Notes: a model not told the origin generated them from the sequence alone. 6,472 bases of DNA from an uncultured Pirellulaceae bacterium (GCA_947258905.1 CAMYKF010000074.1:1-6472); one strand, 5' to 3'; shown: positions 1-6,172, counted from the stretch's first letter. Numbers and translations: made by a program.

Positions 1-205
1 GCAGTTCCCGGCAGACGTCGAAGCCGCTGATGTCGGGGAGTCCCACATCGAGAATGATGAACCCGGGCGACCGGCTTCGAAAAATCTCGAGGCCTTCCGT
101 GCCGGTTCCGGCGACGACCACCTCGAAGCCATCCGTCTCGAGCGAATACTCGATGTTCTCCGCGATCGAAGGCTCGTCTTCGACGACCAGCACGAGACAG
201 CTCAT
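1..205 (-). CDS. creB: CreB-like two-component response regulator, N-terminal receiver fragment (runs off left edge)
   Basis: A response regulator takes a phosphoryl group from a sensor kinase on a receiver-domain aspartate and then usually acts through a DNA-binding output domain in the cytoplasm. The 68 visible residues begin MSCLVLVVEDEPSIAENIEY. They show the acidic pocket (E9, D10) and the phospho-acceptor D53 within FIILDVGLPDISGFDVCREL. The 'LDVGLPDISGF' wording closely resembles Escherichia coli CreB, which is why I use that symbol; the output domain that would confirm it (winged helix, OmpR/PhoB type) lies outside the window. The ATG at 205 overlaps the stop of the upstream lipoprotein gene in an ATGA arrangement, which fixes this start and suggests translational coupling. 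No clear Shine-Dalgarno sequence precedes it, so coupling may matter. The receiver-domain identity is firm; the CreB assignment is likely but could be another OmpR-family member. Confidence 0.85.
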   Translation of the reverse strand, partial: MSCLVLVVEDEPSIAENIEYSLETDGFEVVVAGTGTEGLEIFRSRSPGFIILDVGLPDISGFDVCREL

Positions 206-762
206 CTGGGGACGGGAGGAAATTTCGGGGGAAGCACCTTGGGATTGTAGCGCTCGCCCGGCTGGAAGAGGAATCCCGGCGACGAATTGATCAACTCGTA
301 GCCGGTCAGGATGAATTCGGGCAACTCGAGGTTCGAGTTGGGGTCGTAAACGACCCCCCCGGAAAATCTTCCGTAGATCCGGTATTCGTAGTTGTGGTCG
401 TAACCGTGCCTGAGGCCCGATTCCGGAGCCTCGGGAAGGCGGTCGGGCTGATGCTTGAGGGACTCATTCATGACCACCAGCTTGGATTGTTCCCAGGGCT
501 GGCCGGGACGCCGGAGGTAACCCCAGAATCGGGTGCCCTCCGTCCACCAGCGCCGGCCAATCCAGAAATCGCCGGCAGGTTCCATCGCGATCTGAGCGGC
601 TCGCTGCTTGACCAGGGGATGATTCCGATTCGCGCCCCGGAGAGTGCCGGACGAGGTCGTGGTGCAGGAGGAGAGGACGATCGGCAGGAGCAAAAGCCAA
701 AGCAGCCACTGCACCGGGAACGGTCGGGCGGCGGATGGCGGTGATGACGGCTTCGGATTCAT
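202..762 (-). CDS. Small lipoprotein of unknown function upstream of creB
   Basis: This frame encodes a 186-residue protein that I do not recognise as a named family. The N-terminus has a positively charged, proline- and serine-rich start, a Trp/Leu-rich hydrophobic core (residues ~17-30) and a lipobox LSSC with the lipidated cysteine at residue 33. It is therefore probably exported and anchored in a membrane. The mature part is rich in aromatic residues and glycine, for example GDFWIGRRWWTEGTRFWGY, and has no membrane segment or catalytic signature that I can see. I chose the ATG at 762, not the far upstream in-frame start at 918, because it places the signal peptide at the N-terminus and lies just after the stop of the preceding repressor frame (19 bases between them). 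No good ribosome-binding site precedes it. The stop overlaps the creB start by ATGA, so the two are probably one transcript. A role linked to the CreB pathway is inference from position only. Confidence 0.8.
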   Translation of the reverse strand: MNPKPSSPPSAARPFPVQWLLWLLLLPIVLSSCTTTSSGTLRGANRNHPLVKQRAAQIAMEPAGDFWIGRRWWTEGTRFWGYLRRPGQPWEQSKLVVMNESLKHQPDRLPEAPESGLRHGYDHNYEYRIYGRFSGGVVYDPNSNLELPEFILTGYELINSSPGFLFQPGERYNPKVLPPKFPPVPR

Positions 763-781
763 GGAAGGGAGGGAAAATCGT

Positions 782-1084
782 TCACTCTTTGATTCCGCCG
801 GGCGCCGTGGCTGCGCGGATCCGATCCTGCATTTCGGGGGCATTCCCAAGTTCCTCGATGATCTGCTCGATCCCGCGGAGCGTCTGTGCGCTGATGTGAT
901 GTTCCATGCCCTCGACATCGCGATAGGCCGTCTCGCCGTCGATGCCGAGCAGGTCGAGAAACTCGGCGAGGATCCCGTGCCGTTTGCGGATCCGCCGGGC
1001 GACTTTTTCCCCTTCTTCGGTCAGGGTCATGCCGCGATATTTCTCGTGCTTGACGAGTCCCTTTTCATCGAGCCGCCGGGCCAG
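782..1084 (-). other. mntR: MntR/DtxR-type metal-dependent repressor, C-terminal segment inside the chimeric frame
   Basis: Residues ~728-826 of the chimeric frame match the part of Bacillus subtilis MntR that follows its recognition helix. MntR represses manganese uptake genes when bound to Mn(II). Shared wording includes RLDEKGLVKHEKYRG (wing region), LTEEGEK and DVEGMEHH. Compared with the MntR sequence as I remember it, the metal ligands H77, E99, E102 and H103 correspond to H762, E784, E787 and H788 with identical spacing. The first ~44 residues of MntR, which hold ligands D8 and E11 and most of the helix-turn-helix, are absent and replaced by PKS sequence. As it stands it could not bind DNA or form a full metal site. 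It sits 19 bases upstream of the lipoprotein gene on the same strand, so in its native genome mntR, the lipoprotein and creB were probably one operon. The exact left residue is uncertain because both families share a similar stretch at the join. Confidence 0.85.
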
Positions 1085-3262
1085 CCCCTCGATGACGTGA
1101 TCGGGGCCCGAGATGGTAACGGAAGCGGGGCTGTTGATGGCTGCCAAAGCAACCTTGTCCTCGAATTCGCGGACCAGTCGTTGCGCTTCGGCTGGCGAGA
1201 CTCCGACGGCGATCATGGCTCCACGTGACGACGCCAGATCCATGGTGCGACCGCGATGTATGGCCACGCAGCACGCGTCTTCCCATGACAGAGCCCCTGA
1301 CAGAAACGCGGACGCGATTTCCCCGACGCTGTGCCCAGCCAGAGCCGCAGGTACAACCCCCAGGCTTCGCCAGACTTCTGACAAAGCAACTTGCAACGCA
1401 AATATGCATGGCTGCGAAATCGACGTCTGCTGCATCCGCGAGTTCGCTTCGTCGCGGTTAAGTTCTTCAACCAGCGACCAGTCAACATGTTTGGCGAATT
1501 CGCGATCGCTACGATTAATCGTGTCGCGAAAGTCTTCATGGGAATCGAACAGCTGGCGGCCCATGCCCCACCATTGGGGTCCCTGGCCGGAACAGGCAAA
1601 CAAGACGCCCTTGTCGCGCTGTTTGCGCTTCAGACGCGAATCGGACTCGACTTCCGAAACCGCCAGCTCGCGCAATCGGGAGGACCACTCCGCGCGGCTG
1701 TCGCCGACAACACCAGCGCGGATGTCGTGGTGGCTGCGACGGTGCGCAGCGTAACTGGCAATTTCCTGCAAAGTCGCTGAACCGGTGTCGGCTTCCAGCC
1801 AATCCGCCAGGTTACTGGCCATTTGCGACAGCGCCTGTTTGCTGCGCGCCGACATGGGCAGCAGCAACGGAACCTGCGACAATACGGCTGGTGCAGGTGT
1901 GGGATGCGGCGAGACATTCGCCGCAACAGGAGGAGCTTCCTGCAAAATCACGTGTGCATTGGCGCCGCCATATCCAAAACCATTGATGCCAGCCAGCCGG
2001 TTACCGTGCGGGGCAACCCAATCCGTCGCTTCCACGGGAATACGCAAATTCAACTGCTCCAAATCGATCTGCGGATTGGCTTCGCGGAAGTGCAGATGGG
2101 CGGGAATCTTTTTGTGATGCAGTCCCAGCGCGACCTTGATCAGACTTGCAATTCCCGCACCCGCTTCGAGGTGACCGATGTTGGTTTTCACACTGCCGAT
2201 CCAGCAAGGCCGATCATGGCTGCGGTTCTCGCCGAGTACATTGGCCAGGGCATTGGCCTCGATGGGATCGCCAATCGCGGTACCTGTGCCGTGGGCTTCG
2301 ACATATTGAATATCGGCAGGACTAACGCCAGCCCGCGAGCAAGCCGCTCGCACCAGACGCTCCTGAGCCTGACCGTTGGGCAACGTGATGCCTTGTGTGT
2401 GGCCGTCCTGATTCAGCACCGTAGCCCGAATCACCGCATAGACCGGGTCGTTATCGCGAACCGCATTGCTAAGCGGCTTGAGCAGAACCATTCCAGCGCC
2501 TTCGGCTCGCACGTACCCATCGGCACTGGCGTCAAAGGTCTTGCAGCGACCCTGGGGTGATAAAACGCCAAGTTGACTAAAGGCCACCTGAAAATCCGGC
2601 AGCAACAACGCATTGACGCCTCCGGCCAGCGCCATTTCGCATTCGCCACGCAGGATACTCTGGCAGGCCAGATGGACGGCTACCAGGGATGATGAACAGG
2701 CCGTGTCAACCGCCACGCTGGGACCGCAAAGATCAAAGCACCAGGAAATCCGGTTCGCTGCGATACTGCTGCTGCCACCAGTGTTACTGTACGGCCCAAG
2801 GACTCCGCGATCCTGAAAGCTCAAGGTCGCAACCGCATAGTCGATGCTTGAGATTCCGGCAAACACAGCGACGGATCGCCGGGCTAATTGCCCGACCGGT
2901 TGTCCGGCGTCTTCCAGTGCACGCCACGTAACCTCCAGCAACATGCGCTGTTGGGGATCCATGCTGGCGGCCTCGCGCGGCGAGATACCGAACAGCCGAG
3001 GATCGAACTGGTCGATGTCCTCGACGTAGCCTCCCCACTGGCTCTGCGTCTTTCCGGGCTTGATCGTCTGCGGAGAAAAAAACTTTTGCAGACTCCAGCG
3101 GTCCGGCGGCGTCGTGGTGATCGCATCCCGACCGGCCATCAACAATTGCCAGTACCCCTGCCAGTCAACCACGCCGCCGGGGAAGCGACAGCCGATACCG
3201 ACAATCGCGATTGGCTCGCCGGAATCCAGATCATGGCCGGGTTCGGGATGGGGATGTAGCAC
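782..3262 (-). CDS. Chimeric reading frame: type I polyketide synthase (KS plus partial AT) joined to the C-terminal part of an MntR-like repressor
   Basis: The 826-codon frame starts at a GTG (3262); an in-frame stop at 3290-3292 rules out an earlier start, and no strong Shine-Dalgarno is visible. Residues ~16-444 are a ketosynthase, which condenses acyl chains with malonyl-type extenders. It opens with PIAIVGIGCRFPGG and has the catalytic triad C189 (VDTACSSS), H324 (EAHGTGT) and H364 (KTNIGHLEAGAG), so it looks catalytically intact. A KS-AT linker follows (~445-550). The acyltransferase begins at ~552 with GQGPQWWGMG and has nucleophile S645 in GHSVGE, the usual malonyl-type wording, and R670/R672. 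The AT ends early: the second half, including its catalytic histidine region, is missing, as are any KR, DH or ACP domains. From ~residue 727-735 the sequence becomes the C-terminal part of an MntR-like regulator. I think it more likely that two incomplete genes are joined here than that this is a working enzyme. The KS and AT calls are firm; the single-protein status is doubtful. Confidence 0.85.
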   Translation of the reverse strand: MLHPHPEPGHDLDSGEPIAIVGIGCRFPGGVVDWQGYWQLLMAGRDAITTTPPDRWSLQKFFSPQTIKPGKTQSQWGGYVEDIDQFDPRLFGISPREAASMDPQQRMLLEVTWRALEDAGQPVGQLARRSVAVFAGISSIDYAVATLSFQDRGVLGPYSNTGGSSSIAANRISWCFDLCGPSVAVDTACSSSLVAVHLACQSILRGECEMALAGGVNALLLPDFQVAFSQLGVLSPQGRCKTFDASADGYVRAEGAGMVLLKPLSNAVRDNDPVYAVIRATVLNQDGHTQGITLPNGQAQERLVRAACSRAGVSPADIQYVEAHGTGTAIGDPIEANALANVLGENRSHDRPCWIGSVKTNIGHLEAGAGIASLIKVALGLHHKKIPAHLHFREANPQIDLEQLNLRIPVEATDWVAPHGNRLAGINGFGYGGANAHVILQEAPPVAANVSPHPTPAPAVLSQVPLLLPMSARSKQALSQMASNLADWLEADTGSATLQEIASYAAHRRSHHDIRAGVVGDSRAEWSSRLRELAVSEVESDSRLKRKQRDKGVLFACSGQGPQWWGMGRQLFDSHEDFRDTINRSDREFAKHVDWSLVEELNRDEANSRMQQTSISQPCIFALQVALSEVWRSLGVVPAALAGHSVGEIASAFLSGALSWEDACCVAIHRGRTMDLASSRGAMIAVGVSPAEAQRLVREFEDKVALAAINSPASVTISGPDHVIEGLARRLDEKGLVKHEKYRGMTLTEEGEKVARRIRKRHGILAEFLDLLGIDGETAYRDVEGMEHHISAQTLRGIEQIIEELGNAPEMQDRIRAATAPGGIKE
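1058..1085. other. Junction between PKS and MntR-like sequence
   Basis: Upstream of this point the protein reads as an acyltransferase (INSPASVTISGPDHVIEG); after it, as MntR (GLVKHEKYRGMTLTEEGEK). The stretch between, LARRLDEKGL, would fit either family, because acyltransferases and MntR proteins both have a similar helix there. The join is therefore in frame and lies in a short region of possible similarity. That is where a chimeric assembly or a microhomology-mediated recombination would be expected. Codon choice changes at the same place, which argues for the break near the CGG CGG CTC codons at about 1070-1078. Confidence 0.75.
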
Positions 3263-3602
3263 GATTGAGTGTCTTTCTGCGGGAAACCGTCAACGCCGTC
3301 GCAGCAGATTAGCTTGCCGAACCAAATATGTTACGCAGATTCCGCGAGATGTCATCCGTAAACTGAGTGTATCCTGCAAATGTCAAGAACCGCACGATTT
3401 GCCGGCCAGAGTCTGTGTAATTATGTCGGATTCTTTAGCGGAATGGCGCAAGCCATCCGGTAATTTGCATGGAAATGCTGCAATACCGGACGGCTTGCGC
3501 CGTACCGCTAACATTGTCGGACAGACCCTTGATTGCCGATGGAATATTACCCGTTTGCCGGAGGTTAACGGGGACGACACAAACGTTGACTCGCAGGAAG
3601 AG
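3263..3602. other. Intergenic region between PKS start and permease stop, with palindromic repeat
   Basis: I see no convincing gene in these 340 bases. The main structure is the large imperfect palindrome described separately at 3435-3511. The region should hold any PKS promoter. A perfect TTGACA is present on the minus strand (3386-3381), but I find no good -10 hexamer at the right distance. No T-tract terminator for the permease gene is evident; the palindrome itself could act as a hairpin in the transcript. Confidence 0.5.
3435..3511. repeat. 77-bp imperfect palindrome, REP-like dispersed element
   Basis: The left arm (3435-3465, starting TTAGCGGAATGGCGCAAGCC) pairs with the right arm (3482-3511, ending CGGCTTGCGCCGTACCGCTAA) with only a few mismatches and one extra base. 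The 16-base centre contains a small inner stem, GCAT-GGAA-ATGC, with a GNRA-type loop, so the RNA form would be a long hairpin capped by a stable tetraloop. The arm wording resembles intergenic repeats I associate with Pirellulales genomes, but that is memory, not a search. It lies between the permease and PKS genes and could serve as a processing or termination hairpin, though it lacks a U-tract. Confidence 0.7.
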
Positions 3603-4748
3603 CTAGACACTTCGAAATGCTTCCGTAGGCATCATCCGGGCAGCACGCCAGGCGGGAATCATCGCCCCCAACACGCCAATGCCCAGCGCCAAAACTATTC
3701 CCTGCAGGATAACCTGGGGATCGATCGAGGGGCTGAGAATTCCCCGGGCCGCACTCGATTGGCTAAGTCCCCAAGTCAACAGCACGGCCAGCAGAATACC
3801 GATAACGCTGGCCAACAACGCCAATAGGACTGATTCGAGCACGATCATTTTCGCAACGCGGCCACGCGGCCAGCCAATCGCCCGCAAGATACCGATCTCA
3901 TCGGTTCGCTCCAGTACGCTGGTCATCATCGTATTCAGGATGCCGATCGCGCCGATCACCAACGCGATGAAGGAAGTCATCCATGCCATGGCGGCGGCGA
4001 TCTGCATCCGCGTATCCGTCGCTACGAACTCCGCGGTGGTTAACGGGTGCAAGCGCGCATCCTGTTCCTTGATTTGCGCAACTGCACTGGCGGCGTCAGC
4101 GGCGTTGGCCGAATCCTCCAGCACGACGTTGATGTAGGTCACCTGGCCCGCCCGATCGGTCAACTTCTGAAGCGCAGCCAACGGTATGAACATCGATCCG
4201 TTCTCCCAGGTGCTGCGACTTTCCACAATGCCCGTCACTGTGAAAGGCTCTTCGAACATCATGACCGTGTCGCCCGGTTTGGCGCCGATGCGTTCGGCCA
4301 GATGGATGCCCATCATCAGCCGTCGCGAGTCCTCGGGATCGCCCGCAAACCCGCTCTGTGCACCACTTACTGACTCAATGCGGTAATCGTCCAGCATCCA
4401 CGAGTCCTCGGCGATGCCAACGGCAGGAATGCCATAGACCTCGCGTTCCTCCAGCGACATGGTGTCCAACAACACGCCAGCCGTTCGCACAATGCCGGGA
4501 ATTGCAGCGATTTTGTCGACGAAATCCTGGTCGACGCTACTGCTAAGGCGGTCAGCAGTGCCTTGACGCGACACGACGATGTCGACGGAGTGTGTTTCAT
4601 AAACGCCAGCAAATGACCGCGTGAAACCTTTGGCGATCCCCAGCAACGACACGACGGCACAAATCGCGGTGGCAAATGCCAGCAACGTCAACGCGGACCG
4701 CAACGGCCGACGAGTCAGGTTTTTGACGACTAATGAAGAGAAACGCAT
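3603..4748 (-). CDS. FtsX/MacB-type ABC transporter permease
   Basis: This 381-residue inner-membrane protein is the permease subunit of an ABC exporter or lipid/lipoprotein-handling complex of the MacB/LolC/FtsX family; it works with a separate ATPase. Domain order is typical: TM1 at ~19-40, a periplasmic domain (~45-250), then TM2 (~252-275), TM3 (~303-328) and TM4 (~347-369). Two conserved stretches support the call: the cytoplasmic coupling segment ERTDEIGILRAIGWPRGRV after TM2 and the C-terminal PAWRAARMMPTEAFRSV. The length is usual for the family. I chose the ATG at 4748 (MRFSSLVVKNLTRRPLRS) over the upstream ATG at 4784 because homologues start directly with this charged segment; neither start has a clear Shine-Dalgarno. 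No ATPase or membrane-fusion partner is visible on either side: upstream is a divergent gene and downstream, after 340 bases, the PKS. Substrate unknown; export of a PKS product is conceivable but unproven. Confidence 0.9.
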   Translation of the reverse strand: MRFSSLVVKNLTRRPLRSALTLLAFATAICAVVSLLGIAKGFTRSFAGVYETHSVDIVVSRQGTADRLSSSVDQDFVDKIAAIPGIVRTAGVLLDTMSLEEREVYGIPAVGIAEDSWMLDDYRIESVSGAQSGFAGDPEDSRRLMMGIHLAERIGAKPGDTVMMFEEPFTVTGIVESRSTWENGSMFIPLAALQKLTDRAGQVTYINVVLEDSANAADAASAVAQIKEQDARLHPLTTAEFVATDTRMQIAAAMAWMTSFIALVIGAIGILNTMMTSVLERTDEIGILRAIGWPRGRVAKMIVLESVLLALLASVIGILLAVLLTWGLSQSSAARGILSPSIDPQVILQGIVLALGIGVLGAMIPAWRAARMMPTEAFRSV

Positions 4749-4763
4749 GCAGTTTTGGAGGTA

Positions 4764-4822
4764 GGGCGGAGTGGCAATCCGCACGCCCGCTCAGCTTTGG
4801 ACGGATTGCCAATCCGTCGTGC
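4764..4822. repeat. Paired copies of a short palindrome around GGATTGCCAATCC
   Basis: Two related units face each other: GGCGGAGTGGCAATCCGCAC (about 4765-4784) and ACGGATTGCCAATCCGT (4801-4817). The second is itself a perfect palindrome with 7-bp arms and a three-base centre, and the first is a near-palindrome. The two units also pair with each other with few mismatches, so the region can fold in more than one way. It sits directly upstream of the permease start and resembles dispersed intergenic repeats. It could affect permease expression, but that is inference. Confidence 0.6.
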
Positions 4823-4965
4823 AACGATCACAGCGAGTCGATCGGCCGCTAGCAACCAGCATACCTTAATCTGGGCAAACCGCGACAAGTTGTCCTTCAA
4901 GCCTGGCTTTATGGAACAGCTGACCCAACCGATACGGATTACGGCCAATTACCGATAACCTCAAT

Positions 4966-5078
4966 TAGAGCATTTTGCTGGATTGTATTCGTAGCGGTGG
5001 CTTCCAGCCGCCGAGCTACTCGGACGGCGGCTGGAAGCCACCGCTACCTGTTGTGCACGCCAGTTCGAAAACGCTCTA
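4966..5078. repeat. MITE-like element with inverted TAGAGC termini enclosing a perfect hairpin
   Basis: The outer ends are an 11-base inverted repeat with one mismatch: TAGAGCATTTT (4966-4976) and AAAACGCTCTA (5068-5078). Inside lies the perfect 23-bp inverted repeat at 4991-5047. The nested layout and 113-bp length resemble a non-autonomous miniature element or a composite REP. I could not find a convincing target-site duplication at the borders. It ends about 25 bases before the S49 start codon. Confidence 0.5.
4991..5047. repeat. Perfect 23-bp inverted repeat with 11-base loop
   Basis: Left arm 4991-5013 (starting GTAGCGGTGGCTTCCAGCC) and right arm 5025-5047 are exact reverse complements, separated by 11 bases (5014-5024, AGCTACTCGGA). 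Such a perfect, GC-rich hairpin in the 5' region of the S49 gene would be very stable in RNA or as a cruciform. The absence of mismatches suggests recent insertion or active maintenance. It lacks a trailing T-run, so a standard intrinsic terminator is unlikely. Confidence 0.85.
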
Positions 5079-5091
5079 GTCATTAAAATAA

Positions 5092-5096
5092 GGTGA
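5092..5096 (+). promoter_or_regulatory. Ribosome-binding site of the S49 gene
   Basis: GGTGA within AAGGTGAG lies six bases before the ATG at 5103 and can pair with the 16S rRNA 3' end. It supports ATG 5103 over the second in-frame ATG at 5112, and is the clearest Shine-Dalgarno sequence in the window. Confidence 0.6.
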
Positions 5097-5102
5097 GCTC
5101 TG

Positions 5103-6143
5103 ATGATCCGCATGATTGCCTTTATCGCTCTGCTGGCGATCGTCGGAGTGTCGGGATGTCACCACCGGCCATTTCAGTTTCGTGGCGATATGCAGCTGAG
5201 CGGCGATATCGACGCCAGCCTGAAAAACGACAACACAGCTTCGCGACTGACGGCCGTTACTGTGTCCGGGAGCAATTGCTCGGACCGACGCATCGCCATT
5301 CTGGAAATTGACGGGCTGCTAATTAACCGTAACGTCAGCGGTTTTGGTTCCATGGGTGAGAACCCGGTGGCCCTGTTTCGTGAAAAGCTGGATGTCATTG
5401 CGTGCGATCCATCTATTGCTGCCATCGTATTGCGAATAAACTCGCCGGGAGGGGGCGTAACGGCGACAGACATCATGGGCCATGACTTGATGCGGCTGAA
5501 GCTGCAACGTCAGATTCCCGTCGTGGCCTGCCACATGGATGTTGGCGCCGGCGGCGCGTATTACCTGTCATGCTGCGCGGATGTCGTGATCGCGCATCCG
5601 ACATCGGTGGTCGGCGGTATCGGCGTGATCCTGAACGCCTACAACGTGGAAGATGCGATGGGGCAAATCGGCATTGTCTCCCGTCCAGTCAAATCCGGCG
5701 AGATGATTGACACCCTGACGCCGGATCGGGAAATGCAAGGTCGCGAGCGAGAGATGTTGCAGGCGATGGCCACCAGCTTTCATCAGCGTTTTATCACACA
5801 TATCAAGAGCACACGTCCACGCATCACCGACGACAGCGCGTTCGACGGTCGAGTTCTTACTGGCCATCAGGCGCTGGAGGTCGGCTTGATCGATCACATC
5901 GGGTATTTGGACGATGCCATCGCAACGGCCCGCGAACTTGGTGGCGTCGAATCGGGGGGCGGGGTTGTGATGTATCGTCGCGACAACGATCGCGCCCACA
6001 CGGCGCTGGATATTTCGCCGAACGATCCGTTGAAATCGCCGCTGATTGATTTTAAGGTTCCGGGGCTGGATCGCAGTTCGATGCCGATGTTTCTCTACTT
6101 GTGGCAATCCGATCCCAGTTTGGCGGCGCGTACGGACGGGTAG
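5103..6143 (+). CDS. S49 (SppA/protease IV-like) lipoprotein, probably catalytically inactive
   Basis: SppA enzymes are membrane-bound serine proteases with a Ser-Lys dyad that degrade cleaved signal peptides. This 346-residue protein has a short signal sequence with lipobox VSGC (lipid cysteine C19), so it is probably a membrane-anchored lipoprotein facing the periplasm. The S49 fold is clear: RIAILEIDGLL (~63-73), LRINSPGGGVTATDI (~110-124), YYLSCCADVVIAHPTSVVGG (~153-172) and FDGRVLTGHQALEVGLIDHI (~247-266). The catalytic serine of family members lies in AASGGYY; here the same segment reads GAGGAYY, with glycine at residue 150. The catalytic lysine of the short-type SppA, five residues after the conserved KSG lysine, corresponds to I202 in KSGEMID. 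Both dyad positions therefore seem replaced, which suggests a binding or scaffold role. The start is supported by a GGTGA site. The gene is divergent from the permease and stands alone. Family membership is firm; inactivity rests on an alignment made by eye. Confidence 0.9.
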   Translation: MIRMIAFIALLAIVGVSGCHHRPFQFRGDMQLSGDIDASLKNDNTASRLTAVTVSGSNCSDRRIAILEIDGLLINRNVSGFGSMGENPVALFREKLDVIACDPSIAAIVLRINSPGGGVTATDIMGHDLMRLKLQRQIPVVACHMDVGAGGAYYLSCCADVVIAHPTSVVGGIGVILNAYNVEDAMGQIGIVSRPVKSGEMIDTLTPDREMQGREREMLQAMATSFHQRFITHIKSTRPRITDDSAFDGRVLTGHQALEVGLIDHIGYLDDAIATARELGGVESGGGVVMYRRDNDRAHTALDISPNDPLKSPLIDFKVPGLDRSSMPMFLYLWQSDPSLAARTDG

Positions 6144-6151
6144 ATCTGGTT

Positions 6152-6172
6152 CCTTCTCCCTCGGGGAGAAGG
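6152..6172. repeat. Hairpin CCTTCTCCC-TCG-GGGAGAAGG, dispersed-repeat type
   Basis: Two perfect 9-base arms with a three-base loop lie nine bases after the S49 stop codon, followed by a G/C-rich tail containing GGCGCAGCC and GGATGAGGG up to about 6203. The CTTCTCCCTC-GGGAGAAGG plus 'GGATGAGGG' pattern resembles dispersed intergenic repeats found in many bacterial genomes. There is no T-run, so it is not a classical intrinsic terminator, but a stem this close to the stop may protect or end the S49 transcript. Confidence 0.65.

Larger units (their letters stand above)
4749..5102. other. Divergent intergenic region with two palindromic repeat elements
   Basis: This 354-base gap separates the divergently transcribed permease and S49 genes and must contain both promoters. 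I find no protein-coding frame worth calling. It holds two separate palindromic repeats (4764-4822 and 4966-5078) and an unstructured middle part (about 4823-4965). A weak minus-strand match, TTGTCG then TATGCT 19 bases on, lies in the middle part; I do not consider it strong enough to call a promoter. Confidence 0.5.

Noticed and set aside
202..918. Longer start for the lipoprotein at 918
   Set aside because: It would put 52 extra residues before the signal peptide and overlap the MntR-like frame; the ATG at 762 gives a normal lipoprotein N-terminus.
1113..1754. Long plus-strand frames opposite the PKS (also 1823-2560 and 3060-3827)
   Set aside because: They are antisense to strongly conserved KS-AT motifs or run across intergenic repeat, with no recognisable domains; GC-rich DNA commonly leaves such shadow frames open.
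3366..3386. Possible minus-strand promoter: TTGACA (3386-3381) with TACACT (3371-3366)
   Set aside because: The -35-like hexamer is perfect, but TACACT is only 9 bases away and nothing resembling a -10 lies at 16-18 bases.
4966..5078. Insertion sequence with target-site duplication
   Set aside because: There is no transposase, and the flanking bases do not show a convincing direct duplication; a MITE-like label is as far as the sequence goes.
5568..6107. 179-codon minus-strand frame opposite the S49 gene
   Set aside because: It is antisense to conserved S49 motifs and shows no domain of its own.
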